Shown here in pieces: positions 9,902-18,650 of a stretch of DNA of 64,000 nt. Each line of letters opens with the position of its first letter. Position 1 is the stretch's first letter. Source of the stretch: Klebsiella sp. BIGb0407. Its GTDB lineage: Bacteria; Pseudomonadota; Gammaproteobacteria; Enterobacterales; Enterobacteriaceae. The position numbers were made by a program, and so were the translations under genes. Location: the NCBI RefSeq assembly GCF_024807845.1, contig NZ_JANUEQ010000004.1, positions 186,001-250,000 of the forward strand. Direction: 5' to 3'. The notes beneath the pieces are model-generated. The model was not told the origin of the DNA, did not search any database, and saw only the letters and a program-made list of their open reading frames with translations.

Positions 9902-11770
9902 TTACCAGGATAATCCATGACCACGAGCATAAAGAGTGGTTTTACCATCAGGAGATTTAATATTAACCGGCAGCTTACCTTGCGGAATATTTAAAGGTAC
10001 AGCACCAGGTTTATCACTAACAAACAGCGTCCGTAGTCCACTTAAGATATTGGTCTCGAGTGCATTACGTACATTATTCGTGACGTCAAAACCCGTTATA
10101 CCGTAAATAGCAATGTTCGACTTAACATCATGTAAATAAGCGATGTCATATGGATTTCGGGTCGAAATAACTACCAGAGGTATGTTTTTAATTTTGGCAC
10201 GGTCAATAATTCTTTGGGCATTAGCCGGATTTTCTTTTAAGTTATAGGTCGCAAGAATAATCAAGTCTTGCCCCTCAATATCACTATCAATAGTCTGATT
10301 ATCTAAACCATCCTGCCCAAGCTTGGCCACCCGAGTATCGAGAGTCATATTAACCTTGGTCTCTTTAGCAATACTGGTAAGGTGTTTAGCAATCAGCTCG
10401 TTGCGAGGCTGCTCATCAGAGTAGATGAAAAACTTGTTATGATTTTTCAGTTTCCAGGGAAGCATCCCTTCATTTTTAATAACAGTAATCGCTTTCGCAG
10501 AGATATCGTTTTCAGTCGCTTTATGCTCAGCTGAGGCCACAATAGTCGAAGCCTTCTCGGCTGACTTATGGCCTGCCGAAATTTGTTTCTCAAGCTTGGT
10601 TTTAACAATACGCGTTGCAGACTCATTAATGCGTTGCATCAACTGAGGATCTTTTTCTGCCTGCTCTTTAATCGTGCCATAGAGCGCATCTAGCTTTGTC
10701 ACTTCCTGAGGATTGCTGACAGCTACTGGCATCAGAATAATATCATTACCGGCTTTTATTGCTTCGGCAACAGCCCAGTTAGTATCAAAATTACTGCTAA
10801 TAGCCCCCATTTCCATCGCATCGGTGACAATCAGTCCCTTGAAACCAAGTTGATTACGCAGTGTTTCCGTCAAAATAGGGTGTGACAGAGTCGCCGGGGT
10901 TCCTATTGTTTCGCCCTTTATATTGGTTAATTGGGCATTATCCAGAGCTGGCAGAACTACGTGGGCGGTCATAATGGCATCGGTATAAGGCATAGCATCA
11001 ACAAAAGGAGGCAATTCGGTAGTTTGCCATGCCGCTTTGTCTATTTTTATAACAGGAAGCGCAAAATGCGTATCTGACACAACGTTACCGTGTCCGGGGA
11101 AATGCTTCAGTGAGGTCATAATACCGTGGTGATGAATACCACGAATATAGCTTTTGGCTAAGTCGCTGACCCACTCTGGGGAGTCGGAATAAGAACGGAC
11201 TCCGATAACGGGGTTATTCTGGTTGTTATTAACATCCACCACTGGGCCAAAGTTAAAATTAAAACCCAGCGCAGAGAGTTCCTGACCATGAATATCACCT
11301 GCTATTTCGGTAAGTTTCTGTGAGCGAGTCGCACCAAGAGCCATATTACCCGGCATTTCTGTACCGACACGCAGACGAGTGACATAACCCCCTTCCTGGT
11401 CTGTGCTAATCATGAGCGGCAGATTACTTCTCGCATCCTGAAGCGCATTAATTAATTTTACCGTTTGAGGAGTGTCTATCAAGTTTTCACGGAACAGAAT
11501 GACCGATCCCAGATGATACTTAGCGATAATCTCAGCAAGGGCTGAATTCAGTTCGGTAACAGGTTGCTTTTGCTCCTGCCCCTCTCCCTGCCAGGAACGA
11601 AAATCCATCATCACTATCTGACCTATTTTCTCTTCCAGACTCATCTCTGCCACCAGCTTTTCCGCGGCAGTCTGAGGCGCCTTCCACATTTGGTGTAACT
11701 GAGAGTCTGGAATAACTTCAGCATGACTTATTGCGCTACAAAGTAGAGTGACAAGTAGTAGTTTTTTCAT
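9902..11770 (-). CDS. Exported GH3 beta-N-acetylglucosaminidase, NagZ-like, two-domain
   Basis: The 622-residue enzyme has a signal peptide (MKKLLLVTLLCSAISHA), an N-terminal GH3 barrel and a C-terminal GH3 domain (about 410-622). The NagZ signature KHFPGHG is at residues 222-228, followed by the catalytic dyad D233-T-H235. The nucleophile is D317 in VTDAMEMG. E. coli NagZ is a 341-residue cytosolic single-domain enzyme; this one matches the longer secreted Bacillus NagZ type. Start 11770 was chosen for its AGGAG site 7-9 nt upstream and because it begins the signal peptide; an in-frame extension to 11833 adds implausible sequence. It heads an operon with the barrel and the NamZ-like gene, pointing to stepwise GlcNAc and MurNAc release from cell-wall glycans. 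Confidence 0.88.
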   Translation of the reverse strand: MKKLLLVTLLCSAISHAEVIPDSQLHQMWKAPQTAAEKLVAEMSLEEKIGQIVMMDFRSWQGEGQEQKQPVTELNSALAEIIAKYHLGSVILFRENLIDTPQTVKLINALQDARSNLPLMISTDQEGGYVTRLRVGTEMPGNMALGATRSQKLTEIAGDIHGQELSALGFNFNFGPVVDVNNNQNNPVIGVRSYSDSPEWVSDLAKSYIRGIHHHGIMTSLKHFPGHGNVVSDTHFALPVIKIDKAAWQTTELPPFVDAMPYTDAIMTAHVVLPALDNAQLTNIKGETIGTPATLSHPILTETLRNQLGFKGLIVTDAMEMGAISSNFDTNWAVAEAIKAGNDIILMPVAVSNPQEVTKLDALYGTIKEQAEKDPQLMQRINESATRIVKTKLEKQISAGHKSAEKASTIVASAEHKATENDISAKAITVIKNEGMLPWKLKNHNKFFIYSDEQPRNELIAKHLTSIAKETKVNMTLDTRVAKLGQDGLDNQTIDSDIEGQDLIILATYNLKENPANAQRIIDRAKIKNIPLVVISTRNPYDIAYLHDVKSNIAIYGITGFDVTNNVRNALETNILSGLRTLFVSDKPGAVPLNIPQGKLPVNIKSPDGKTTLYARGHGLSW

Positions 11771-12641
11771 GAATCTAGCTCCTGACATAGCCCTGGATAT
11801 TATTAAAAATAAAAAATCATAATTAATTAGCAACTTCTAAGAATTGTCTAAATCAGTTAACCATACAGCTGGTTTCACTTATGCTTTTACGACAATTTTC
11901 CATTAATCAGTTCCCTGAAATCATTTCAATGACTGTTTATTTACCATATTTATTCAGGTAAGGAATAAAATATTCCTATCAATGTGAAATGAGTCACATT
12001 AAAACTAAAGACACCGTAAAAAAGCATACCAAACGACAAACAAAACAAATAACTAATTGTTATTAAACACATTTATGATAGCGTTTTATGTAGGAATGTA
12101 TGATTTATTGGAATTTTTTATTCTAAGAGACCAAGAAAAGTCTTAGCAAAAGAGATTTCCCAGCCAAGAAATCGGCTAACTTCAGCGCTGTGCTGGTTCA
12201 CAAAACCCAAAAAACAGCGTTAAGCAAACACCGAATTGCAATAAGAATAAGCTTAATATTTTTTATACGTTAATTAATTATAAAAACAGTCTTAATTTAT
12301 CTTTTCCATTCAAGTCTTTTTAACCCCTCTCAAATAATACACGGATCCCGGAACAGCTATCACAACTACATCTCATTAACAAATCCATAATAAAATTTTT
12401 AATCAGCAATCATAAAAAGCATGAACGTTTAATAAAAAACAAAAAAACACACTAAAACACCATTTAAAAAAAACCAAATTAATCATATACTTTCACTTTC
12501 TGTATAATAAATAATTGTCAGCATAGAATCAGCTAAGGCATTAAGATTAAATATTAACTAAAAAACAAAATACAAAACTTGGCTCTAGCCAGGATAAATA
12601 AAGAGTGATTTTATCGCTGTAACGTAAAGGCAAACATAAGT
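11771..12641. other. AT-rich divergent intergenic region upstream of nagZ-like and evgA-like genes
   Basis: About 870 bp without a convincing gene. It must contain the promoters of the minus-strand cell-wall operon and of the plus-strand two-component system. Long runs of A/T (about 11990-12560) are typical of horizontally acquired or H-NS-bound DNA. TGTAGGAA at 12089-12096 looks like one half of the inverted repeat bound by EvgA in E. coli, but no clear second half is present. Confidence 0.5.
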
Positions 12642-13277
12642 ATGAATGCAGAATCATGGGATACCGTTACCATCGTCGATGACCACCCACTGGCAAGAAT
12701 GGCCATTCGTGGCGTTCTTGAAAAACAAAGTTTGACAATTGTAGATGAATTCGAAGATGGGCTTTCAGCATTCAACTCTCTGATAAATAAACCTTCAGAT
12801 ATTGTTATTATCGATGTTGAAATTCCAGTAATGAATGGCGTTGAACTGGTAGAGAAACTGCGTAGTTGTGGGTTTAGCGGCCTGCTGATTGTCGTCTCTG
12901 CGAAAAATGAACGCTATTACAGTAAAAAATGTGCCGAAGCCGGTGCAAATGCATTTATCAGTAAAAGACAGGAAATGGGTAGCATTATTTCTGCTATCGA
13001 ATCAGCAAAAAAAGGGTACAGTTTTTTTCCTTTCTTTCTAAAAGAAAAAAATGACATATTGACGGATACTGAGCGTCTGGAATCCTTGTCAACTCAGGAA
13101 TTGAAGGTGATGAACCTGATGCTAAGCGGGCTCGATAATCAGCACATTAGTGAAGCTATGAAGATCAGTAGCAAAACGGTAAGCACATATAAAACCAGAC
13201 TGATGGAGAAACTAGGTTGCAACTCGCTGATCGCACTTATTTCTTTTGCCCATAAGAATAAATTAAGTAAACAATGA
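12642..13277 (+). CDS. evgA: EvgA-like LuxR-family response regulator
   Basis: The 211-residue protein has a receiver domain (about 8-125) with acidic pocket D13/D14, phosphoacceptor D58 in VIIDVEIP and Lys in the ISK segment. A C-terminal LuxR-type helix-turn-helix (LSTQELKVMNLMLSG...ISSKTVSTYKTRLMEKL, about 148-195) binds DNA. It resembles E. coli EvgA along its full length (for example VVSAKNERYYSKKCAEAGAN). The stop codon overlaps the sensor gene start by ATGA, so the pair is translationally coupled. In E. coli EvgA activates acid-resistance genes; Bordetella BvgA, of the same class, controls adhesins. Both kinds of target exist in this window. The symbol reflects family resemblance, not proven orthology. 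Confidence 0.8.
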   Translation: MNAESWDTVTIVDDHPLARMAIRGVLEKQSLTIVDEFEDGLSAFNSLINKPSDIVIIDVEIPVMNGVELVEKLRSCGFSGLLIVVSAKNERYYSKKCAEAGANAFISKRQEMGSIISAIESAKKGYSFFPFFLKEKNDILTDTERLESLSTQELKVMNLMLSGLDNQHISEAMKISSKTVSTYKTRLMEKLGCNSLIALISFAHKNKLSKQ

Positions 13278-16200
13278 TAAAAATCGTTCTGTTTATCCTG
13301 ACCATCCTGACGACCACTGTTTGTCTCAGCTCAGCTCAGGCTATGGCCTTCGATAAGCTGGAACTTATTTCACAGCAGAACTTCCCCCCTGTACCGGTTA
13401 TTTTAACAGAGGATGATAAACAGTGGCTTAAACGTAAAAACACTCTGCATATCGGCGTTTATCCTCAAACTCACTCACCTGTCGTAGAAAGCATGTTTAC
13501 GGGTCAATATCGTGGGATTAATGCCGATTATCTTACGGTTATTGAGCGCTCTCTTGGAATCAAGGTGGAAGTGATTAATTTTGGTAATCAAGAGAATGCA
13601 ATAAAAGCGTTGAATAATGGTGAGCTGGATAGCGTTTTAACCGGACTTGAATATCCTGTTCAAATCAGCCCGTCAATTATATCATCGGTTACAGTCGCAC
13701 ACTCCTGGCCTAATTTAGTTGCAAACATATCAAATATTATGTCCCCTCTTGCCAGTAAAGAGAAGGTACGAGTTTCTACTGTCGGAGACTATCCTGGTAG
13801 CGAATTTATCTATGAATCATTTCCCAATGCTGAAGTCATACATTACAAGGATTATGAAACAGCACTCAATGCTATATCCTCAGGAGAGGATAACTATTTC
13901 ATCGGTGATTCATTAACGACCAGTATCTGGCTTGCTCAAGAGTATAGAAATACATTAGTCACTTTAAAATATTGGAATCAGCCGCAAAAGAAAAGCGTAT
14001 TCTTATTTTCTGAAAAACAGTTAAGATTACAAAACATTTTCAATAATACATTGAATAGTATAGATAAAGGCATACATAGCCTGATAGCACACTCCGCTAT
14101 TGATATAGGTGATTTATCCTTTCTTCTTGAACCAGTCAAATTTACGACAGGTGAAAAACAGTGGCTAAGCCAGAATAAAAAAATTCGGGTCATTGTTAAC
14201 CCCTGGTATATTCCTTTTACTCTGATGGACAGTGAACAAGAAATTAGAGGCATCAGTGGTGATGTACTAAATTTAATCAGCTTGCAGACTGGATTAACGT
14301 TTGAATCAGTAATAGTAAACTCTTATGAAGAAATGGTTGATGAAATAAATAAAGGTGGCTGGCATATTATGGTGCCGGCGATTTATGATGATAATAGTAA
14401 TATATTTTCTTATACACAGCCGTTTGTCATTACTCAGTTTGTCAGCGTGGTAAATAAAGAACAACATAGCAATGCAGCATTAATACCAGGAATGCGTGTT
14501 GCCATAACGGATGAACACCCTTTACAGTCAGCATTAAAAAAACAATATCCAAATATAGAGTGGATACCGGTAAAAAATGCCAGCATTGCGTTAAATTTAC
14601 TTGCCAGTAATAAAGTCGATGCCGCTATTGCAAATCGCTTAGTGGCACGTTATCTAAGTGAGCACTATTATCCCGATCAGCTTATCTGGCAGACAGTACC
14701 AGGAGCAATACCCGCTGCACATTCTATTGCAGTAGCCCCCGATCAACCCGAATTAAAAGCAATTTTAGACAAGACCCGGAATACCATTCCGCAACGTGAA
14801 ATATTCCAGATAGTCAGTAAATGGCTACGCATGCCCGGCTATAATATTGACACTTGGGAACTGTACAATAAACCTTTTTATCTTGTTGCTTTACTCGCAA
14901 CTTTACTGGTCGTCAGCAGTATCATATGGGTCATCTATCTGACAAAAGAAATACGTAAAAGAAAACGTTCACAACGTTTGCTGGTTAAAGAGAAACTTAA
15001 AGCACAACGCGCAAGTAAAGAAAATAGAGAATTTCTCTCCAGAATGAGCCATGAAATCAGAACACCTGTTAGCGCCATTATCGGATATCTTGAATTATTG
15101 CAAAATGCATCGGCCAATTTTAAATCAGAAGATAAAGTTTCAGTTAACCAGGCCACTCAGGCTTCGCATTCACTGCTTAAACTGATCGGTGAAATCCTTG
15201 ATCTTGAAAAGGTCGAGTCAGGTATTATTGAAGTTACGCCGACATGGGGAAAAATTAACGACCTGATAACAACTAAAGTTGCTTTATTTCATGCTGTTAC
15301 CAGTAAAAAAGGTATCGCTGTCGACTATATATCGACCCTTCCTCCCAGCCAGATGGTCTTTCTGGATTTTCAGCTTTTGGGGCAGGTGCTGAACAATATC
15401 ATTGGTAATGCGGTGAAGTTTACTCAGCAAGGTAGTATTAATATCTCTGTTTCATTACAAGATAAGACACTTATTATTGTTGTTACTGATACCGGCGCAG
15501 GTATTTCGAAAAACGTACAATCACATATTTTTGAAGCCTTCATTCAGGCAGATAATCAAAGTGCAGAGCAGGGTTCAGGACTTGGACTCACCATCTGCAA
15601 AGTACTGATGACTAAAATGGATGGGACGATATCTTTAGAAAGCGAGGTAAATAAAGGTACCACACTGACGATTACCCTTCCGACAGAAACAATAACGGAT
15701 GATAACCTGGAAGCCGTTCCTGCAATCACTCTTCCTACTAGTGTTGATAGTCAGTTACGTATACTGATTGCAGACGATCAGCCTGCCAGTCGTTTATTGT
15801 TACAACGCCAGCTTGGCATACTGGGTATCGAATCTGATGGGGCCGCTGATGGTCAGGAAGTGCTTTCCCTGTTAAGCCAGTCTCCCTATGACGTTTTAAT
15901 AACTGACATTAATATGCCGGTGATGGACGGCATTAACCTGGCTAAAACAATACGCGAGCACAATACCAGCCTGATTATCTATGGGCTGACGGCAACAGCA
16001 CAAATGCATGAGCGTGAACGCTGCCTGGCCGCAGGCATGAATGATTGTTTTTTTAAGCCGATAAATATTTCACAACTCAACTTTTTGCTTTCAGAGATAA
16101 AGCCCCAAGATTACCCCTGCTTTGATATTAAGCGCCTGACGGTATTAACCCAGGGAAACAGATTATTGATGTTAAATGCCCTAAAAGACGCGCAGCAGGA

Positions 16201-16468
16201 GAACTATAACGATCTTTCTAACGCGCATCAGGCCCTCGCTGGCTCTGACTATCAGGCGATGAAGTATCATATTCATCGCATACACGGGACTGCTCTTTTA
16301 TTAGGTGCCAAAGATCTGGCCTGCCAGGCGCTGCTACTGGAGGATAAATTACAGGGATATGAACCTGATTCCGGTATCGATTCTGATAACGACTTCTTAG
16401 CCATGCTGGAACATATTCGTCAGTTACTGGCTGAATTGGATCTCGCAGTAGAAGATTTCAAACCATGA
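13274..16468 (+). CDS. evgS: EvgS/BvgS-like hybrid sensor histidine kinase
   Basis: A 1064-residue unorthodox sensor. It has a signal sequence, two tandem periplasmic solute-binding (SBP_bac_3, Venus flytrap) domains at about 40-270 and 290-520, and a membrane segment at about 535-556 (FYLVALLATLLVVSSIIWVIYL). These are followed by HisKA with H593 (MSHEIRTP), HATPase, a receiver with D878 (LITDINMP) and an HPt domain with H1001 (HRIHGTALLLG). The four-step phosphorelay is thus complete. E. coli EvgS has 1197 residues and, like BvgS, carries a PAS-type segment between membrane and kinase. Here only about 35 residues separate the membrane from the H box, so the PAS input seems missing. The ATGA overlap with evgA shows coupling. 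Confidence 0.85.
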   Translation: MIKIVLFILTILTTTVCLSSAQAMAFDKLELISQQNFPPVPVILTEDDKQWLKRKNTLHIGVYPQTHSPVVESMFTGQYRGINADYLTVIERSLGIKVEVINFGNQENAIKALNNGELDSVLTGLEYPVQISPSIISSVTVAHSWPNLVANISNIMSPLASKEKVRVSTVGDYPGSEFIYESFPNAEVIHYKDYETALNAISSGEDNYFIGDSLTTSIWLAQEYRNTLVTLKYWNQPQKKSVFLFSEKQLRLQNIFNNTLNSIDKGIHSLIAHSAIDIGDLSFLLEPVKFTTGEKQWLSQNKKIRVIVNPWYIPFTLMDSEQEIRGISGDVLNLISLQTGLTFESVIVNSYEEMVDEINKGGWHIMVPAIYDDNSNIFSYTQPFVITQFVSVVNKEQHSNAALIPGMRVAITDEHPLQSALKKQYPNIEWIPVKNASIALNLLASNKVDAAIANRLVARYLSEHYYPDQLIWQTVPGAIPAAHSIAVAPDQPELKAILDKTRNTIPQREIFQIVSKWLRMPGYNIDTWELYNKPFYLVALLATLLVVSSIIWVIYLTKEIRKRKRSQRLLVKEKLKAQRASKENREFLSRMSHEIRTPVSAIIGYLELLQNASANFKSEDKVSVNQATQASHSLLKLIGEILDLEKVESGIIEVTPTWGKINDLITTKVALFHAVTSKKGIAVDYISTLPPSQMVFLDFQLLGQVLNNIIGNAVKFTQQGSINISVSLQDKTLIIVVTDTGAGISKNVQSHIFEAFIQADNQSAEQGSGLGLTICKVLMTKMDGTISLESEVNKGTTLTITLPTETITDDNLEAVPAITLPTSVDSQLRILIADDQPASRLLLQRQLGILGIESDGAADGQEVLSLLSQSPYDVLITDINMPVMDGINLAKTIREHNTSLIIYGLTATAQMHERERCLAAGMNDCFFKPINISQLNFLLSEIKPQDYPCFDIKRLTVLTQGNRLLMLNALKDAQQENYNDLSNAHQALAGSDYQAMKYHIHRIHGTALLLGAKDLACQALLLEDKLQGYEPDSGIDSDNDFLAMLEHIRQLLAELDLAVEDFKP

Positions 16469-16857
16469 ATGACATCCACTCATCTGCCATTTTTAGCGAG
16501 ATGAAATTAGTGATTAAAATAAAATACATTGAACAAGTTCAAGCATGAAATTAGATATTAAAATTCACCTGTGAATTATAGATATGCTAATGTTTTTTAT
16601 TTTTAACTACATCCAGAAATAAAATAAAACCTCTTAATCGAATAAAAAGACCACTTTCCCCCGCCATTTTCGCATTACCATATAATACATCCATAGGATG
16701 TAAAGAAAAGTTCCGTTTTTAAGTATATTTCGCAGTAACAATCTTATTTAATGCCCGTCATAAAATATTAAAACCAATATCAATACCACTGGAAAGTATT
16801 AACAACTCAATCAAAAAACATACTGAGAGAAGGCTTACGCCAGGGAATCGTATTATA
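16469..16857. promoter_or_regulatory. Upstream region of the two-partner secretion operon with an inverted repeat
   Basis: This 389-bp AT-rich gap separates the sensor kinase from tpsB. At 16686-16702 it holds a perfect inverted repeat, TACATCC-ATA-GGATGTA. Two 7-bp halves with a 3-bp spacer are the layout of a dimeric regulator site, and LuxR-type regulators of the BvgA/EvgA class bind inverted heptad-like repeats. Assignment to the adjacent EvgA-like protein is a guess. No other gene was seen here. Confidence 0.5.
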
Positions 16858-18594
16858 ATGAAGAGAGTTCCAAGAGGACTAAAGCATGCAATTATATTCC
16901 GGCTATTTTGCGGCCTGTTACTATTTTCAGTAACTCACCGAATAGCACAGGGAAATACATCCCAGACAGCGGAGCAACATTTCTCCCACTTACTTCAACA
17001 GCAAGAACAGCAGCAGAAAGCGCGTAATGAAACATTAATACCACGGGTACCTGATATTCATATTACCGATGATTCCCCACTGATTTCCCGGATTCAATTT
17101 CCGGTAGAACAACCCTGCTTTATGATTCACACCGTAACACTGAATGGGCAGGACACACTGCCGCACTGGGTACCTCTTACTCGCCTGGCAAATCAGGCCA
17201 GCGGACATTGTTTAGGCGTTAAGGGAATTAACCTGGTGATGGAAACCCTTCAGAACCGCCTGATAGGCCATGGCTGGATAACAACGCGTGTTCTGGCTCC
17301 ATCACAAGACTTAAGTTCAGGTGTACTTCGCCTACAAATCGTCCCCGGGAAAGTACGTGATATTACTCTGACCGCGAGCTCCTCGACCTATAGCAACCTC
17401 TATACCCTGTTACCTGCCCACTCAGGTCATCTGCTGGACGTGCGTGATATTGAACAGGGGCTGGAGAATCTACAGCGCTTACCCACTGTCAGCGCCAGTA
17501 TGAAGCTGAGGCCAGGCGATATTCCCGGCGAGAGCGATATCGTTATTGAACGCACTCAGTCACGCATGTGGCGCCTCGGTGCATGGCTGGATGATACCGG
17601 AAGCAAAAATACCGGGTTGTACCAGGGTGGGGTCATGCTGGCTCTCGACAATCCAACATCATTAAGCGATCTGTTTTATCTCACCGCTGGCAGAGACCTA
17701 CGGTTTGGCGGCCAGCATAAAAGTAGCCAGAATTATTCCGCCCATTACTCCGTTCCCTTCGGCTACTGGCTGGCAGCCATAACTGCCAGCGACTATCTCT
17801 ATCACCAGACACAGCCCGGCAAATATCACGATATTAACTATTCAGGCCGCAGCCAGTCACTGGACTTGCAGCTGAACAGGGTACTGCATCGCAATGCCAC
17901 CTCAAAAACGACAGTAAGCTATAAAGTACGGGTTCGTGACACAAAAAACCTCATCAATAACACCCCCTCTCCTGACCATAAGATTCGACGAACCAGTGCC
18001 TGGCGTACCGGGCTGTCACACCGTCATTATCTCGGTCCGACAACCTTGGATACTGGAGTGAATTATCAGCAGGGAACCCGCTGGTTTGGCGCATTGCCGG
18101 TATATACAGAAAACGGCAATGACTCTGCAACATCAAAAATTCTTACCTGGAATGCTTCCCTTACGACACCCTTCTCCGTAGTCGGACAAGACTTTAGCTG
18201 GAACATCTTATGGCGTCGGCAAATCAGTCATACCCCTCTGACACCGCTGGATGAGTTCGTTATAGGTAACCGCTGGACGGTACGTGGTTTTGATGGCGAA
18301 CGAACCTTGAGTGCTATCAACGGCTGGATGCTGCAAAACACCCTCTCCTGGCGCACGCCACTGCCATCACAGGAACTGTACTTTGGAAGTGATTATGGTG
18401 CGGTGAGTGGCAGTAGCTCCACACAGACTGACTTGACGGGTAAACATATCGCCGGACTTGCACTGGGTCTCCGAGGTACAGAATCTCTATCCGGTCTTAG
18501 CTATGACCTCTCTGCGGGTATCCCGCTATCAAAACCCGACGGCTTTAAAACAGCGCCCATGACAATGACCTTTAGCCTGAACTGGAACTGGTAA
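16858..18594 (+). CDS. TpsB outer-membrane transporter (ShlB/FhaC/CdiB family)
   Basis: The 578-residue protein exports its TpsA partner across the outer membrane. It has a signal peptide and a Gln-rich linker (about 40-60), then the POTRA_2/ShlB region (about 85-230, including CFMIHTVTLNGQD and SRMWRLGAWLDDTG). A 16-strand barrel follows, with the family motif VRGF at 475-478 and a terminal aromatic residue (LNWNW). Length matches CdiB and ShlB proteins. The TpsA gene follows after 56 nt, forming the expected B-A operon. The ribosome binding site is weak, so the start is slightly uncertain. Confidence 0.92.
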   Translation: MKRVPRGLKHAIIFRLFCGLLLFSVTHRIAQGNTSQTAEQHFSHLLQQQEQQQKARNETLIPRVPDIHITDDSPLISRIQFPVEQPCFMIHTVTLNGQDTLPHWVPLTRLANQASGHCLGVKGINLVMETLQNRLIGHGWITTRVLAPSQDLSSGVLRLQIVPGKVRDITLTASSSTYSNLYTLLPAHSGHLLDVRDIEQGLENLQRLPTVSASMKLRPGDIPGESDIVIERTQSRMWRLGAWLDDTGSKNTGLYQGGVMLALDNPTSLSDLFYLTAGRDLRFGGQHKSSQNYSAHYSVPFGYWLAAITASDYLYHQTQPGKYHDINYSGRSQSLDLQLNRVLHRNATSKTTVSYKVRVRDTKNLINNTPSPDHKIRRTSAWRTGLSHRHYLGPTTLDTGVNYQQGTRWFGALPVYTENGNDSATSKILTWNASLTTPFSVVGQDFSWNILWRRQISHTPLTPLDEFVIGNRWTVRGFDGERTLSAINGWMLQNTLSWRTPLPSQELYFGSDYGAVSGSSSTQTDLTGKHIAGLALGLRGTESLSGLSYDLSAGIPLSKPDGFKTAPMTMTFSLNWNW

Positions 18595-18650
18595 TTTTTC
18601 AGTGCCGACGTAAGCCTGGCTGTCTTTTACCCCTGACGGTGGACTGATAT

